Shown: positions 11,030 to 32,497 of the stretch, in pieces
Position numbering within the stretch: position 1 is the stretch's first letter
How the letters are laid out: each line of letters starts with the position of its first letter
Source of the DNA: Dryococelus australis
Lineage: Eukaryota; Arthropoda; Insecta; Phasmatodea; Phasmatidae
NCBI GenBank assembly: GCA_029891345.1
Contig: CM056993.1
Span: 110,041,800 to 110,105,799, forward strand
Direction of reading: 5' to 3'
Length of the DNA stretch: 64,000 nt
The notes under the pieces: generated by a model
The model's database searches: none
What the model was told of the DNA's origin: nothing
Seen by the model: the letters and a program-made list of their open reading frames with translations, nothing else
Translations under genes and position numbers: made by a program

Positions 11030-14000
11030 GGGTTTATTGAATGGTCAGACTGAACAAATGACTATTGACACTGGAATGGTAGTATATGTATGTTCGGACA
11101 AGGTGTACCACAGGAAATTTAAAGGCATTCCATTACATAAATCATCATTAAAGGCTGTTCACGATATTGAGCACTTTAGAAATGAACCTTAGAAAAAAGT
11201 CACTGCCCCTGCATGCATATATTTTAATGGGGAGTGACATTCGCCCAGTAAAGTTGGTAACATTGGATAGAAAGTAGTTCCATGTCTTTAGTTTTAGGTA
11301 ACCATTTGTTATACATAACTTAAAATTATATCTTTCTCTTTCTGTTTTTTTTATGCATCAAAATCTAAAAATAAGCAGATTTGTAATGTATTTAGTATCT
11401 TAGTAATTTCAGTTTTATTTGACCGACGCATGAATAAAGTAATGAGGCCCATGGAAATGTTAATTTTACATAAGGCGGAAGGATACACATGTATACAAGT
11501 ACATCTTAAGCAGGGCTTTCAAAAGTGCTCATTTTACTGTGAACAGCCTTTATAGTTGAAGACATACTCAGGTGATCCCTTGTCTGTGCTGGGTGAGAGC
11601 ATGGTACCAGTTGAGTACCCGAAACAGACGATGACACTTCTCATGGTAGTGATAAGGAGTATGGGACCCTACCCCCTACAATGTTAGGAAGAAATTGGCT
11701 GTGTCACAACTCAACTGGCCTGTAATCTTCAACAGAATGCAAGGTGTTGGCCTGGAGAGAGTCGGTCAGATTGAGGGTAAGGGTGCAAGTGCAGATGGGT
11801 TAAACAGGGAGGCATTGATTCAGGAACTAAAAACAAAATTTCAGTCAGTATTCAGTAATCAGGGGAGCATCACTAAAGATGCAGAAGCACAGATAGTCCT
11901 CAAGGAGGGAGCAGTACCAGTGTTTTGCAAGGTGAGACCAGTGGATGAAGAAAGTTTAGTGCAGGCTGGGGCCTTGTATCCAATGTCTCGATTGGAGTGG
12001 GCAACCCCAATAGTGTGCACGAAAAAAAAGATAGTGTCACAATCTGTGCTAATTTTAAAATTACACTAAATGTAGTACAGATGGATCACTACCCACTACC
12101 GTCACCTTCAGACATATTTACAGTGTTGGCAGGAGGAAAAAAGTTTTCTGTAATTGACACGTCCAGCATATACACAGCTACCAGTAAGTAAACAAAGTCA
12201 ACATTTGCTAACAGTCAATACACAGAGGATTGTTTCGGTTTACAAGACTGGCATTTGGGCTCTGCAGTGCACCAAGTATTTTTCTAAAGACGATTGACCA
12301 AGTGCTGAATGGATTGCCAGGAGTAGTGGCATATCTTGATGACATTTTAGTGGTAGGTTCAAGTTTTGAAGATGCTCACAAGAAGCTAGAAGCAGTTCTG
12401 AAATGGCTTCAGGACCATAACTTGGGTATCAAGGAGGAAAAATGTAAACTGCTGTGTAAGAATGTTGTGTATTTGGGACACAAAGTGGATGCACAAGGTC
12501 TACATCCTACTCAGGAAAAAGTGAAGGCCATTCAAAAGGCACCTGCCCCCACTGAGGTCTCACAACTGCGAGCTTATGTGGGGCTTTTGCAGTTCTATAG
12601 TTGGTTCTTGCCAAATAATGCCTCAGTGCTACATCCATTATATAGACTGCAGAGGGACCAACAGTGGGAGTGGACACCAGAATGTGAGAAAGCTTTTGCA
12701 GACAGTAAACAGTTGTTGCTCAATAGTTGTGCCTTAGTTTCATATGATCCAAATCTGGAGTTAATGGTTACATCAAATGCCGGTGCATATGGGTTAGGAG
12801 CAGTGCTGACACATAAAACTACCATCAGGAGAGGAAAGACTGATAGCCTTTGCATCAAAAATGCTTTCAAAGACTGAGACAGCTTACAGTAAAGTGGAAA
12901 AAGAGGCACTGGCATTAATCTTTGCAGTAAAAAAGTTCCATTGTTATTTATATGGTCGGAAGTTTGTACTGATCACAGACTATCAAGCATTGATGGCTTT
13001 GTTTGACAGCAAGAAAGGGGCACCAGTGATGGCGGCAGCAAGGATACAGCGATGGGCATTATTCTTGTCCGCGTATCACTATGAAGTATAATACAAGAAG
13101 GGAACAGAAATAGGGAATGCTGATGGTTTGTCAAGATTACCAAAATAAGTGGTAGAAGAGGAAAGATTAGAGAAAATCGAAGCAGGTGGGTGAGTGTTTT
13201 TCTTCTCCCCGTTTGATGAGTTACCATTAATGGCATCTGACATTGCTCAGGCAACAAATCAAGATCCCCTGCTGTCGACGGTTCTCGATCTGATACTTCA
13301 CGGGTGGAGTGAGTTGGCTGTAACACCAGAGCTGAAGCCATTTACTTGTAGGAAACTAGAGCTATCGGTAGAACACAACTGTTTTTTATGGGGTAGCAGA
13401 GTTGTGATTCTGACAAAAATGCGGGATAAAGTGCTTGAGTTACTGCATGAGGAACACCCAGGAATCTCATCTATGAAAATGCTTACCAGAGGTTATGTAT
13501 GGTGGCCTAATATGGATGCACAGATTGTGCAGCACTGTATAATTTGTTAAATGACACAAAAGGCAGCGCAACCGGTTCCACTTCACCCATGGAGCTGGCC
13601 CGATCGGAGGTGGCAGAGTGTGCATAAGGATTTTGCGAAAAAGGGTAGACATGAGTTTTTTATTTTGGTGGATGCTTTTTCCAAGTGGGTGGAAGTATTC
13701 CCTATGCACTCCACAACAGCATTCCACACTATTGCTTGGTTATGGACACTTTTTGCACAGTTTGGGCTCCCTGAAGTAGTGGTTACTGATATTGGCCCAC
13801 CTTTCCAATCTGAAAAATTTGATACATTCTCATCAAATGGAATACGTCACATAAAAATTCCTCCATATCACCCTCAGTCGGATGGCTGAGGGAATTGTAC
13901 ACTGAAGCACAAGTTAGATTCCTTTTTATTTGCATACAAGAACACACCCCACTCTGTAACACACAAGTCACCAGCAGAGCTATTCTTAAAAGGTAAACCC

Positions 14001-14290
14001 CGCACACGACTTTGTTGAAGCCATACTTGTCACGGTCCATGGAAATCCAGCAGGAACTGATGAAAACACGTGTGGATGTACAGCAAGCGGTGAATAGGGC
14101 CTTTGCAGTGAGGGAGTAAGTATGGGTGAAATCTGTGAGAAGAGATGTGAACTGGGTCAAGGGAAAGGTGAAAAAAGTGGTTAAGTGCAGTGACATACAT
14201 AGTAAATATGGACAATGGCACCAGATTCGTTCATGCAGACCATATGAGGAGATCAGCAGTACCAGAGCTGTCGTATAGAACAATAACTGA
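11030..14290 (+). pseudogene. pol of nested gypsy element
   Basis: Protease shows MTIDTGMVVYV near 11060 with the active-site D-T-G kept. RT spans about 11690-12600, with ARG-like LEWATPIV, a frame change at a poly-A run near 12025, FRFTRLAFGLCSAPS and the catalytic VAYLDDILV near 12330. RNase H starts near 12770 with TSNAGAYGLGAVL, where the first acidic residue is Asn, and continues with SKVEKEALALIFAVKKFH. Integrase has the H-x3-H...C-x2-C zinc site near 13450-13550 (last Cys lost to a stop). It also has HKDF...FILVDAFSKW and VVTDIGPPF with two of the three acidic residues, then ends near HPQSDG*. It is interrupted by several stops. Confidence 0.88.
11411..11555 (+). repeat. Dispersed repeat D1, copy 1
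   Basis: This ~145-bp segment is clearly homologous to 48607-48754. Shared blocks include GCATGAATAA-type, AGGCCCATGG and GGGCTTTCAAAAGTGCT. A shorter match to its 3' end (AATGCTCACTTTATCGTGAACAGCC) lies near 30610-30655. It falls between protease and RT of the gypsy element, where no coding sequence is expected, and so is probably a later insertion. No terminal inverted repeats or coding potential were recognised. Confidence 0.65.
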
Positions 14291-14711
14291 ATGATCAAAC
14301 ACAGTTCATTGTTAAAGGCAGGAAGGAAGCCGGTTGGCAAGGTTTAAGACAGTCTGCAGAAGAATTCAGGCAGCCCCCTAGGCAGACTGAGATAAACAGA
14401 GGGGTCAGTGCGGACAACCCAGCCACCAGCAAGACTGATTTGAGTGAAGTTCTGGAAGAGGCTTCTGAATCGCCAAGGAGCACAAAAATGGATGCTCAAA
14501 AGAACGAAGGGTTCAGGGGATTTCCTGCAGGGAGCGAGATAGCTCAGAAAGGACACACACCGGCAAGAGGCCTGCATCGCTCTTACAGGTCCGTGAGACC
14601 TCCAAGCCGACGACTTGTAAATTAGGGCAGAGATTAGGATAGCGATTGGGATATCATAGGGTATTAATTAGGCCAGATTCATACCTAGTTAGTCGAAAAT
14701 GAAAAAGGGAC

Positions 14712-14834
14712 TGTAGTGACTCTATGGACTATAGTATGATACTGTTCTATGAGATGTTATGGAGTAGCAAGATGGCGGTCAATAAATCGAACTGCAACAC
14801 AGCATATTGGTATTATTATTATTCAAGTTACACA
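14712..14834 (+). repeat. 3' LTR of nested gypsy element
   Basis: This is a near copy of 9898-10027, starting TGTAGTGACTC and ending GTTACACA. It has a few substitutions and small deletions relative to the 5' copy. AATAAA is present near 14781. It is followed by the ATTTA duplication at 14835-14839. Confidence 0.9.
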
Positions 14835-14978
14835 ATTTACTCTTTTACTCAATATTTAAATTTTATAACTCGTAGCATGCAATTAAAAATAGTAAAGAAA
14901 AAAGTGCCAGCTTATCCTGAATAGTGTGTTGTACCAATTTTTTAAACTGAAGTATTAGTAATTTGTTCATTATTTCAG

Positions 14979-16540
14979 GTGCCGGAAGAAGAACAGGTGG
15001 GATCACACAATCCAGGAGAACGGCCTGCACAAATTACCGACCAAGTTCATCAAATATTAGTTCAGCGCGGACCAACACAAGTCTCCGACTTCGAGTTTCC
15101 TGTTAACAAAGATGGGCGCCGATTCAGTAAGAAAAATAATCTTAGGCGGATGTGCAACTGCGAAGAAGTTTCGCGTGTGTAGTTAATTTATTCTGTTCTG
15201 AAAGATGTGATCTTTTGTTTTTGCTGCCAACTTTTTCGCACAGTTTGAATGTCTTTATCATCTGAATGTGGTTATTCTGATTGGAAACATATGTCTGAGC
15301 GTTTATCAGAACATTAAACATCTCCACACTATATGAAAGCTTACCAGTCTTGGAGTAAATGCAGTCAGCGGCTACATTTAGGCAAGACGATTGATTCTGA
15401 AAATCACAGAATACTTCCAAATTAAATAAAACGCCAGAGAGAGATTTTCATACAGTTGGTGTCTGTAATCAAATTTCTTCATTCTCAGAACATGGCATTT
15501 CGTTGGAAAAGTGACTTACTATACCAGAGAAACAATGGAAACTTTTTGAAAATATTGGGATTTATTGGAAAGTTTGATATAATCATCGCCAATCATTTAC
15601 GGAGGATAACATCAAGGCAATCCTATGTGAATTAGTTAAGAGAAAAATATTCAGAATGAAATAATTTCAATGCTTGGATCAAAGAAACGACAAACAATTT
15701 TGAATGAAGTATCAAAGTGGACATACTACTCTATTATTTTGGACTGTACACCTGATGTAAGCCACACTGTAGACAGGACTCTAATTATTTGCTTTGTGTA
15801 CTGTGCATCAGGAAAAGAATCATGTATACAAGTTTTTTGGGATTTGTCCAAATGGACAGCTTGACAGGAGAAGCCCTGACAGACATCCTTATAACTCAGT
15901 TGAAAGAAATGAAGATATCATTGCATAATATGCGTGGTCAAGGGTATGACAATGGTGCAAATACGAGAGGAAAACACGTAGGCGTCCAGAGCAGGATACT
16001 TAATATGAACTCTCGGGCATTTTTCATGCCATGTAGTACCCACTCCCTTAACTTGGTTGTTGCTGATGCTGCTCGAACCTGTAATGAAGCTATCACCTTT
16101 TTCAGCATTATTCAAGAAATGTATAATTATTTTTCGGCTTCTACTCATTTATGGTCTGTGCTAAAGGAACACGTGTCAGATTTAACTGTGAAACCCCTTA
16201 GTGAAACTCAATGGGAAAGTCATATTGATGCAGTGACTCCTTTTCGCTACCAGATTGGTGAAATTTTTCTATGCTTTGTACGAACTATCTGTTGATCCAA
16301 GAACTGATGCATTTGGAAAGAACACATCATTAAGTTTAGCCAGAAAACTGAAAAGTTTTAAGTTTGTGTGTTGATTATGTAGCACGCAATTCTCTTCAGG
16401 ATCAATATGATCATCAAAGTATTGCAAAGAGAAAACATGGACATTTCAACTGCAGTTTAATTTATTGCAAAAATAAAAAGTTTCTTGGAACATATGCGGT
16501 CGGACAAAGGTTTAGAAGAGACAATGGCCGACACAAAGGA
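14979..16540 (+). pseudogene. hAT transposase / ZMYM1-like, degenerate second exon
   Basis: Acceptor TTTCAG ends at 14978. The exon reads through a TTF-type zinc-finger region (FPVNKDGRRFSKKNNLRR near 15080, then FCFCCQLF near 15220). It continues through the DUF4371-like hAT core: NMAFRWKSD near 15490, SIILDCTPDVSH near 15735, GQGYDNGAN near 15940, CSTHSLNLVVADAA near 16035 and SETQWESH near 16200. This order is typical of ZMYM1-like or 'zinc finger MYM-type' hAT proteins. A Trp codon is a stop in the zinc-finger segment, and further stops and frame changes follow. The C-terminal dimerisation region fades after about 16350. It could be a dead hAT element or a dead gene derived from one. Confidence 0.82.
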
Positions 16541-17951
16541 AATGGATGAAACCCTTTGCATTGAGCCACAGTTCCCATTTATTCGTAGCATTCCACATTA
16601 CTCCTTGTGGACACCACTGCAAAGGTAATCGTGTTAAGGTGGGACATGGCAGAACACGTAAAAACTGTCTGGATCATAGTTTGTGACAGGCATCTAGAAA
16701 TGCTTCTAGAAAAGATATTGTGGTCTAGCGAAGTTGCTACATTTTTGTGGGTGGTTGACACTAAGCGCCTGGCTTTGTTCATTCTGACAACCAAACCATT
16801 CCCCTTCATCTTCTTTTCTAGTGGCAAATAGAGTTATCCAGAACCAATCTGCTCCATACGGGTACATTCACATGTCTCCTGCTCCCAACAAAATATAACT
16901 TAGAAGTCTGAAAGGTTCAAATACATGCCATTCAACCTGACTTTTGTAACCCTTATTATCTGGCCTCTCAAACTCAGTTGTAAGGCATGCTTCACAGTAT
17001 GCCTACAGATCACTACTTATGCCTCACAAGTATTGTACATCTCACTTTGTATGCACTGTTCTGAAGGAGCTTTATAGATGCAATGTGACAAACAATGCCA
17101 CATCTTCATGTAACATATTTACATGCACCATAACACAAAAATTTATCTTTGCATATCAACAATTGATTTTACTGTCCAACAACTTGTACAGTTAAATAAT
17201 TTTTTTAGGGTGTGCAAATGTTTATGGCAATAAATACTAGTCCTGGGGGCTTATTCAAGTCATTCGTTTAGTTTCATCTCAACAAAAATATTCGTGATTA
17301 TTCAAATTTTTATTTACTAATGAAAGGAGCTATTCTAAGTGTATTCTAGTGTTTGTTTGATGTCACTATGTTTTTTAAGGAATTCGAAACAAAAATGAAG
17401 CCTTTCGGGTGTTCGTTACAGAGTTTTATTATAAAAACTTGGCATGTGTATGCAACGTATTATTTTTTGGGACTGTGAAAGAAGAGAATCGTGATGTAAT
17501 GTGCCTTCATGCATTACAGGAATAAAAAATTTATTTTAGAAACAATATTTTAAAAGCACCAAATATCCTTTCTGTTTTAATTTGTGAAATATCTAAGCAG
17601 CAATGTAGGCTGGCTATTGTGAGGGAATTTATTAGATTATTACAGTTGTTTATAATGAAATAGATCATAAACACTAATTTATTCAAAAAATTTGCGTGAA
17701 CAATGCAGTTCATAAACCAAATGAAGGTAGCGCTACTTTCTCTTGAAACTAATTGAGTGGAAATTCATGTATTGATATTAATACAGTCCACAAGAAACAC
17801 GACAGCGTCTAGTTTGTTGTCTATCAATTATTTTATAATCTTGCTATTATAAATAACAGAAGAAACTGCTTGTTCATAAATAGCTTGCAGTCAAACAGCA
17901 AAATGGTCATTGAGAAAAATCTTCGGGTATGTAACTACCAAAGTTCTGTCT
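16541..17951. other. Spacer with no gene recognised
   Basis: The sequence is AT-rich with no protein similarity I can defend. The part up to about 16850 may be decayed hAT sequence. Confidence 0.45.
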
Positions 17952-18350
17952 GTAAGCAGAAGTGCTATGCACGCCGAGTAAAATTTTTTATATGTGAAAA
18001 TAAAGTGGCACAAAATAATTAAAATATTGTTTTACATTTATGAATTTCCTTATTGATTTTCTGTATCATTTTAGTGTCTCTTTATGACGGCGTTCACGCC
18101 GGAATATTATTGTTCTTAATCTCCGCGCAGCACTCACTTTGAAATCATAACCAAACATTTTGCAATATTGACAAACCTACATTTCGAACACTATGACATT
18201 ATAGACCCTAAAAAATAAAGAAGACACATTTTACACTACAAATAATATTTCGTTATAGAAAAGTTAAAATTGGAGCCTCTTTGCACACGTGCATGCACAT
18301 ATGTCACGTGTGTGGTGGGCTTAGCGCTGCTGGCTGTTAGCCAGCACCAA
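17952..18350 (-). repeat. 400-bp dispersed repeat, inverted copy A
   Basis: The reverse complement matches 22208-22608 over essentially its full length. Shared blocks include TAACAGCCAGC, GCAAAGAGGC, CAGTGTAAAATGTG, GAGATTAAGAACA, ATATTCCGGC and GCATAGCACTTC. The copies are in opposite orientation, with about 3.9 kb between them. There is no coding potential and no clear terminal repeat. The family is unknown. Confidence 0.8.
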
Positions 18351-18639
18351 CTCTAAGAACTCCAGGCTAACATTATCACAGCTATCGATGCCATCCCGCA
18401 GCATGTCCTCACCCGTGCCTTTCACAACTTTTTGTCGTCTGCACACCTGCCTCGAGGTCAATGGTGGCCACTTCCAGCACCTACTCTAGGTATTTTGTTG
18501 TCACATTGGACTGTATTTCCTCATTCCCCTTGCTCCGTTACACACGTCCGACGTGGCCTCTTTTAAGGGACTTATCCTGTATATTCTGTAAGCTAGACCT
18601 TACGAGTAGACATAATTGGTGGCTCTTAATATCGAGGTC

Positions 18640-18850
18640 TTAAACAGACGAGGGTGAAGTGAGGTGAGTATGGAATAGTGCTGGAATACAAGGGCGGGGA
18701 AATGGGAGATCTCCAAGAAAACCCACCCACCAGAGGCATTCTCTGGCACAATTCCACATGCGAAAATCTGGGAATGACCCCGCCGATAAGTGAACCTGGT
18801 TCACCTAGGTGGGAGGCAAGTAGTCTGACCACTATGCCACCACGGCCTCG
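18640..18850 (-). repeat. tRNA-derived SINE
   Basis: On the minus strand the head reads GTGGCATAGTGGTCAG, a good RNA polymerase III A box. About 35 bases further on it has CCAGGTTCAC, a weak B box. A central region follows with blocks GGCACAATTCC-like, CCACCAGAG-like and GAGAAAACCC-like on the plus strand. The same central region occurs at 25712-25835. This layout (tRNA head plus conserved body) is that of an insect SINE. Confidence 0.7.
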
Positions 18851-19339
18851 CTAACCACTAAGGAAACCACATATGCAAGTAGAGGGGAAAAAAGTGAGAG
18901 GAGGAGGGGGGAAAGAGGTAGAGGGAGGGAGAAAGGGGGAGGGGGAGAGAGAAAACCAGTATCTGAACATTTACAAATGCATCAAAGCTACATCACTCCC
19001 ATGCAAGCCACCTTCTAGCCATACACAGTAGTACACAAAATATCTGTATTTATGACCTAAAACACACATAACAAACAGTATTGAGGAACAATTTTAAACT
19101 ATGCAATATTGACCAAATTTTGATAAAATAATGTACTTAGTAAAAAGTATATTTTTGACAAATTTATTTTATTCTACAATTATTATTTCTGAAAGTTATT
19201 ACACCACTAGCCAGAGTAAAAGTAACAGACCTTTAGCAAAAAAATTAATATAAACGTTGCCACTCTGAAAGAGTCAAATGTTAAACAATCACAAGGTAAC
19301 CAAAGACATTCTTGCAGTTTTAAATTGTCAGAAACAAAA

Positions 19340-20156
19340 ATGTACACAGCAAAACGTCATATACCATTAATCCTCAAACTAAATCCCATTGGTATCCAGC
19401 ACCTTTTGCCAATGTACCTCCAGCTGCACAATGCCCTGATGGTAAAAATAGGGGGTCTTGGACAAAAATACATCCATGAGTGCCTGCCCAAGTCTGGCAT
19501 ATTTGTGAAGGATTTCCCACGAAGGTGGTTATACAGGATATGGAAGAGGTGATGAACTGTTGGTGCACTACAGTGGATAATACACTGTCTCCCAGTGAAG
19601 ACACTGTATTGTATCCCTGACCACCCACGCTACATGTGATTTGACATTGCAAAGGAGCAGTACACCCTTCGATTAACTAACAATGGCTCCTCCTGCTTCA
19701 GTGCGTTTTGCACATATTTCAACTGCTGCTAGTACAGGTCCACAGTGACGGTTCGGCCCGTTTAGTAGCAGCTCATAGTGCACCACTTGGTGACTAGTCC
19801 ACCAGATAGAGAGCGTGATCTTGCGTGGGTGTAGCAGTGGTCTTAACGATATGAGGCACAGAGTCACGTGGTGACAATGTTTGGCATTGCCGAGAAAGCA
19901 ACGAGAAATAGGCTGTCACTCGTTGCATGTTGGCTTCTGACAGTGTATGAAGTATCCACTTGCTCAAATTGAATACATTCCCTTTGCGGTGTAGGTGAAT
20001 TCTGATGTCATAAAGCAGACAACCCCAAACAAGCTCCAACACCTCCATTTCTCTTTGCCACTGCTCGAGTTGAGACTTGAGTGCACAATGAACCTGTAAT
20101 AGCCAAGGCTGATGCCCCCACTCCCACCCTGACTGTTTTTCTGGCACATGATGCAC
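19340..20156 (-). pseudogene. mariner transposase, degenerate
   Basis: On the minus strand the N-terminal part shows KWILHTLSEANMQRVT and SLLSRQCQ, matching the mariner segment before the first catalytic Asp. The C-terminal part shows IWWTSHQVVHYELL near 19830 and KGVLLLCNVKSHVACVVRDT near 19660. It ends with FYHQGIVQLEVHWQKVLDT near 19430, followed by NGI*FED. Frame changes and stops separate the pieces. The catalytic Asp in the HDNA-type motif is lost (LCNVKSH). Terminal inverted repeats were not found. Confidence 0.8.
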
Positions 20157-20319
20157 TTATTTGCACATCAGTCATCACTTCTTCCCATGCTACAACAAAA
20201 ATTGCAAGAATTTTTTGGTTACCTGGCATAAAAGAGATCCCCTTTAGGAAAATAACTGGCTGGTGTAACACTATACTAAAGATGGAAGAATCAAAATAAA
20301 AGTGTTTTATCAATTACTG

Positions 20320-21970
20320 CACTTCTTAAAATTGTATAGTGACTCAATATTTCTCTGTTATTAAACACCAATTTTCAAGCCATTACTACATTGTCTGAAA
20401 TGACACACACTCAAAAGACTGCCATTTACCTTGGTGCCCCCAAACCAAAGGTATCTACACAAGGTTAATTTAAATACCAAACATACACAACTGCCATGCC
20501 CAAACTACTCAAGATAAATAAAGCAATAATTTTATAACATGTTGAATTAAAAAAATTATATTTATAAAAGAAATTTGCATATTACTATTTTTATCTGCTC
20601 CGGATTGTGAGCGTAGCCAGGGATGTGCAAGGGGAGGGGGCAGCTGCCCCTAAACCAAGTTCAAGTAAATAAAGTAATCCCAACTAATGCTACAAGAATG
20701 GTATAGTGCAAGATTTTAATGACTTTTTTTTCATGAGCATTTTAAGTTAAAGTAAAGAAATCTTACATCAATTGTTGAGATATTTTATTCTCTATCTACT
20801 ATCTGCAAACACCACAGTGAGGGTGTAAGCTGCAGCTCCTATCCCATTGCCAAACCCTCCGCCCTCATAACATAAATCCCGGCTACGCCTCTGCTCTGGA
20901 TACAGATGCCCTACTGGTATAGATGTTTTAATATACCCTATGATGCTACAAACCATGCAAAAAATCAATAAAATAACAAAACAAAAAATTTGTCTGATTT
21001 TGGTAGTTTTTAATATTGTTTTTGTGTTTAACAGGTAGCTTGTAAAACTAATTTACACATAATTGAACAAATGTATGCTGGTTTTAATATACGACTGCTA
21101 GCAATTTCTGCAAAGTAATAGAAGACTTCAGAATTAATTATATTTTGTACTGTGCCCAATAATAAAACATTATGGTCTGCACATTAAGTGTTACCAAAGA
21201 AATATGTGCAAATTACAAAAAAATACGAAGCCATAATGTGTAAGGTATAAGTTTTTTAATTTTCAACATAAAAAACTACTCTTACAAACATCTAGAAACA
21301 AGACTGATGCCTACAATTACAGTGTAATTTTAAGTACCCTCTAATAAATTTAGTGAAGATTTTTCCTGTAGCACGTACTGTATCAGCAAATGTATCATGC
21401 TGTGCAGTATACATTTTCTAAGAAAATTTAACTACTGTTATTAATTAGAGAACATTCACACAGATTCCTTCTCTAAAAAGCATCACAAATGAAAAGAAAA
21501 AAACAACGTAGGTACAGCTTTCTTAAAAACAGATATTCAATATGCTATATCATACTTCTATTCTTTAATCAAAAACTGAGGGCATGGTAACATACATTTT
21601 CATTATAAAAAAAACCATTGTAATATTTGAATTTAACAAACAATACATCACACTTGAAAAAAATGTTTTCGTTAAATACAATTTACATGGAACGTTTTAA
21701 CAAAATAAATGAGAATTGAGGACTTGCAGGCAATTCAACATTTAACATATTCCACAATGCTTAACTACTTTCCTTTCTGTTGTACAGGTTCAACACAGAT
21801 TCCTACAGCACTAGACAATACTCAGCAACTTTATGAAAGTATTTATATTAAATACACATTTCATTAACACAAGCAGTGATGATAATACTGATATTTTTGA
21901 CCATAATCACATGCTACGATTGTTCAAAACTTCACTATTTCATTCATCATGGGTGTAGGCACTATCATGT
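20320..21970. other. Downstream flank of TRAPPC4, no gene seen
   Basis: This AT-rich spacer must include the TRAPPC4 3' untranslated region, since the stop codon is at 21971. I could not place a single convincing polyadenylation site. Confidence 0.4.
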
Positions 21971-31064
<9,094 letters not shown>

Positions 31065-31157
31065 TACTTAAGATAATTAATGTGCCTTTCATTCATAAAA
31101 TCATTAAGCAAAAAACCAACACAAAACTCTAAATAACACACTGCACGAGATGAACGA

Positions 31158-31203
31158 TAACGCGCTAGCTCGCGCTGCTGTAACGCGCTAGCTCGCGCTG
31201 CTG
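31158..31203. promoter_or_regulatory. 23-bp GC-rich tandem duplication upstream of TRAPPC4
   Basis: The unit TAACGCGCTAGCTCGCGCTGC plus two bases is present twice in perfect tandem, 94-139 bases upstream of the TRAPPC4 start codon. It is strongly CpG-rich in AT-rich surroundings. It is probably in the promoter or 5' untranslated region; function is inferred from position only. Confidence 0.5.
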
Positions 31204-31956
31204 TATGGAATGACAGGAAACCAGCTGATAGCCCATGGATGGCTATCGAATGCAAAAGAATCGAAATACGAATCCGTCCGTTATACGCATAGAAGAAGTA
31301 GTTTTTATCAACCTTTTAGGTTAGTTGGACTCCATATCAATGTACACATTTATTGTTATCATCTAATCTCTCAGGTCCACAAGTATATGTGCAGTAGAAG
31401 GAATTACATAAGTAATCAACTAAATGAAAATCGATACATCGAATGATTGTAATTAAGCTAACATCACGATGCTTGCAACTGTCCCGTGCTGTGTGCGTGT
31501 TTGTGTTGCAAGTTCAACCCTTGTTTAGGGTTAAGTGATGTCAAGTTCGCCTCCTACGTGAAAAAAAGTCGTAATGGAAAATTGTAAGGTGAGCATTTGT
31601 TGTTGGTGATCGACGTAAGGTTACGGCCTGCAGGTTTTTCACTACAGATTCTGTTATGAAAGTCACTGCATTTCTAAAAATAGTTTATACATCGATGCAG
31701 CCAAAAGTGGACCTTGTATAAGTGCTATTTATAATATTTGTGGAAATAGGCGTGTTTGACGATAAACCAAACTCTGTAAAAATTGTGGGTTATGCATATT
31801 AATTATTAATTTTCTTAATGGTACAAGCCGATTTTGAAGTCGAGTATATACAATACAGAAGGCCAGTAGCTAACAGTAAATTTAAAATTCCATGAAACCA
31901 AATAAAAATAAACATATTACAATTTCTCGATTTCTAAACTACGTAAAATATTTATT

Positions 31957-31986
31957 TATTGATTCATTCATTCATTCATTCATTTA
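31957..31986 (-). repeat. (ATTC)n tract, possible LINE 3' tail
   Basis: GATTCATTCATTCATTCATTC is followed by a short conserved-looking segment (CATGAGTCTACTAGACTTC). On the minus strand this would be a LINE 3' end with a tetranucleotide tail. No coding part is attached. Confidence 0.35.
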
Positions 31987-32497
31987 CTTTAGGCTCCCAT
32001 GAGTCTACTAGACTTCTTGGGAACAGTACATAGGCCTAACATTTTGGTAACATTTTAAGTAGGTACTCATTACAACAATCAAACAGAAAATAATAAAAAT
32101 TTAAATCATGGTAGTCTCATATAAATATATCATAATGGTTCATAGAGCATGCGTACAATTAAAATAGTTATTCCAATAATTAAATTAAGACCATGGAAAC
32201 CTGTTGCTATCGGTAGTCTAGGTTCGGTAAGTAGGCTACAGCCTTTTTATACTTAATGAAAACACTTTGAGAGTGCATACACAAAAACAAAACTGCATAG
32301 AATTACACTGTATGTGTTTACAGAAGTAAACAATTAACATGAAATAAATATTTGCAAAATGAATGTAAATTTAAAAAACTCGGATTGTTCTGCCACCTAT
32401 TAAGTGCCAAAAGAACTATCCTCACCAGCTGACCATCAGCATGTCATTGTAGCTCATAGCAACTGAGATATTGGTATTGCACTGCAGATGATCGGCT

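Larger units (their letters stand above)
9898..14834 (+). mobile_element. Ty3/gypsy retrotransposon, full length but dead
   Basis: This 4937-bp element has LTRs of 130 and 123 bp and a 5-bp target duplication ATTTA (9893-9897 and 14835-14839). A purine-rich tract GAAAATGAAAAAGGGA sits just before the 3' LTR. Internal order is gag, protease, RT, RNase H, integrase on the plus strand, as in Ty3/gypsy. Domain style resembles the K02A2.6-like arthropod gypsy elements. Many stops and frameshifts show it is inactive. A dispersed repeat (about 11411-11555) lies between protease and RT. The whole element sits in the intron of the hAT-like pseudogene. Confidence 0.9.

Noticed and set aside
13783-14340. 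185-codon minus-strand frame
   Set aside because: It is antisense to the integrase end of the gypsy element and has no motif of its own.
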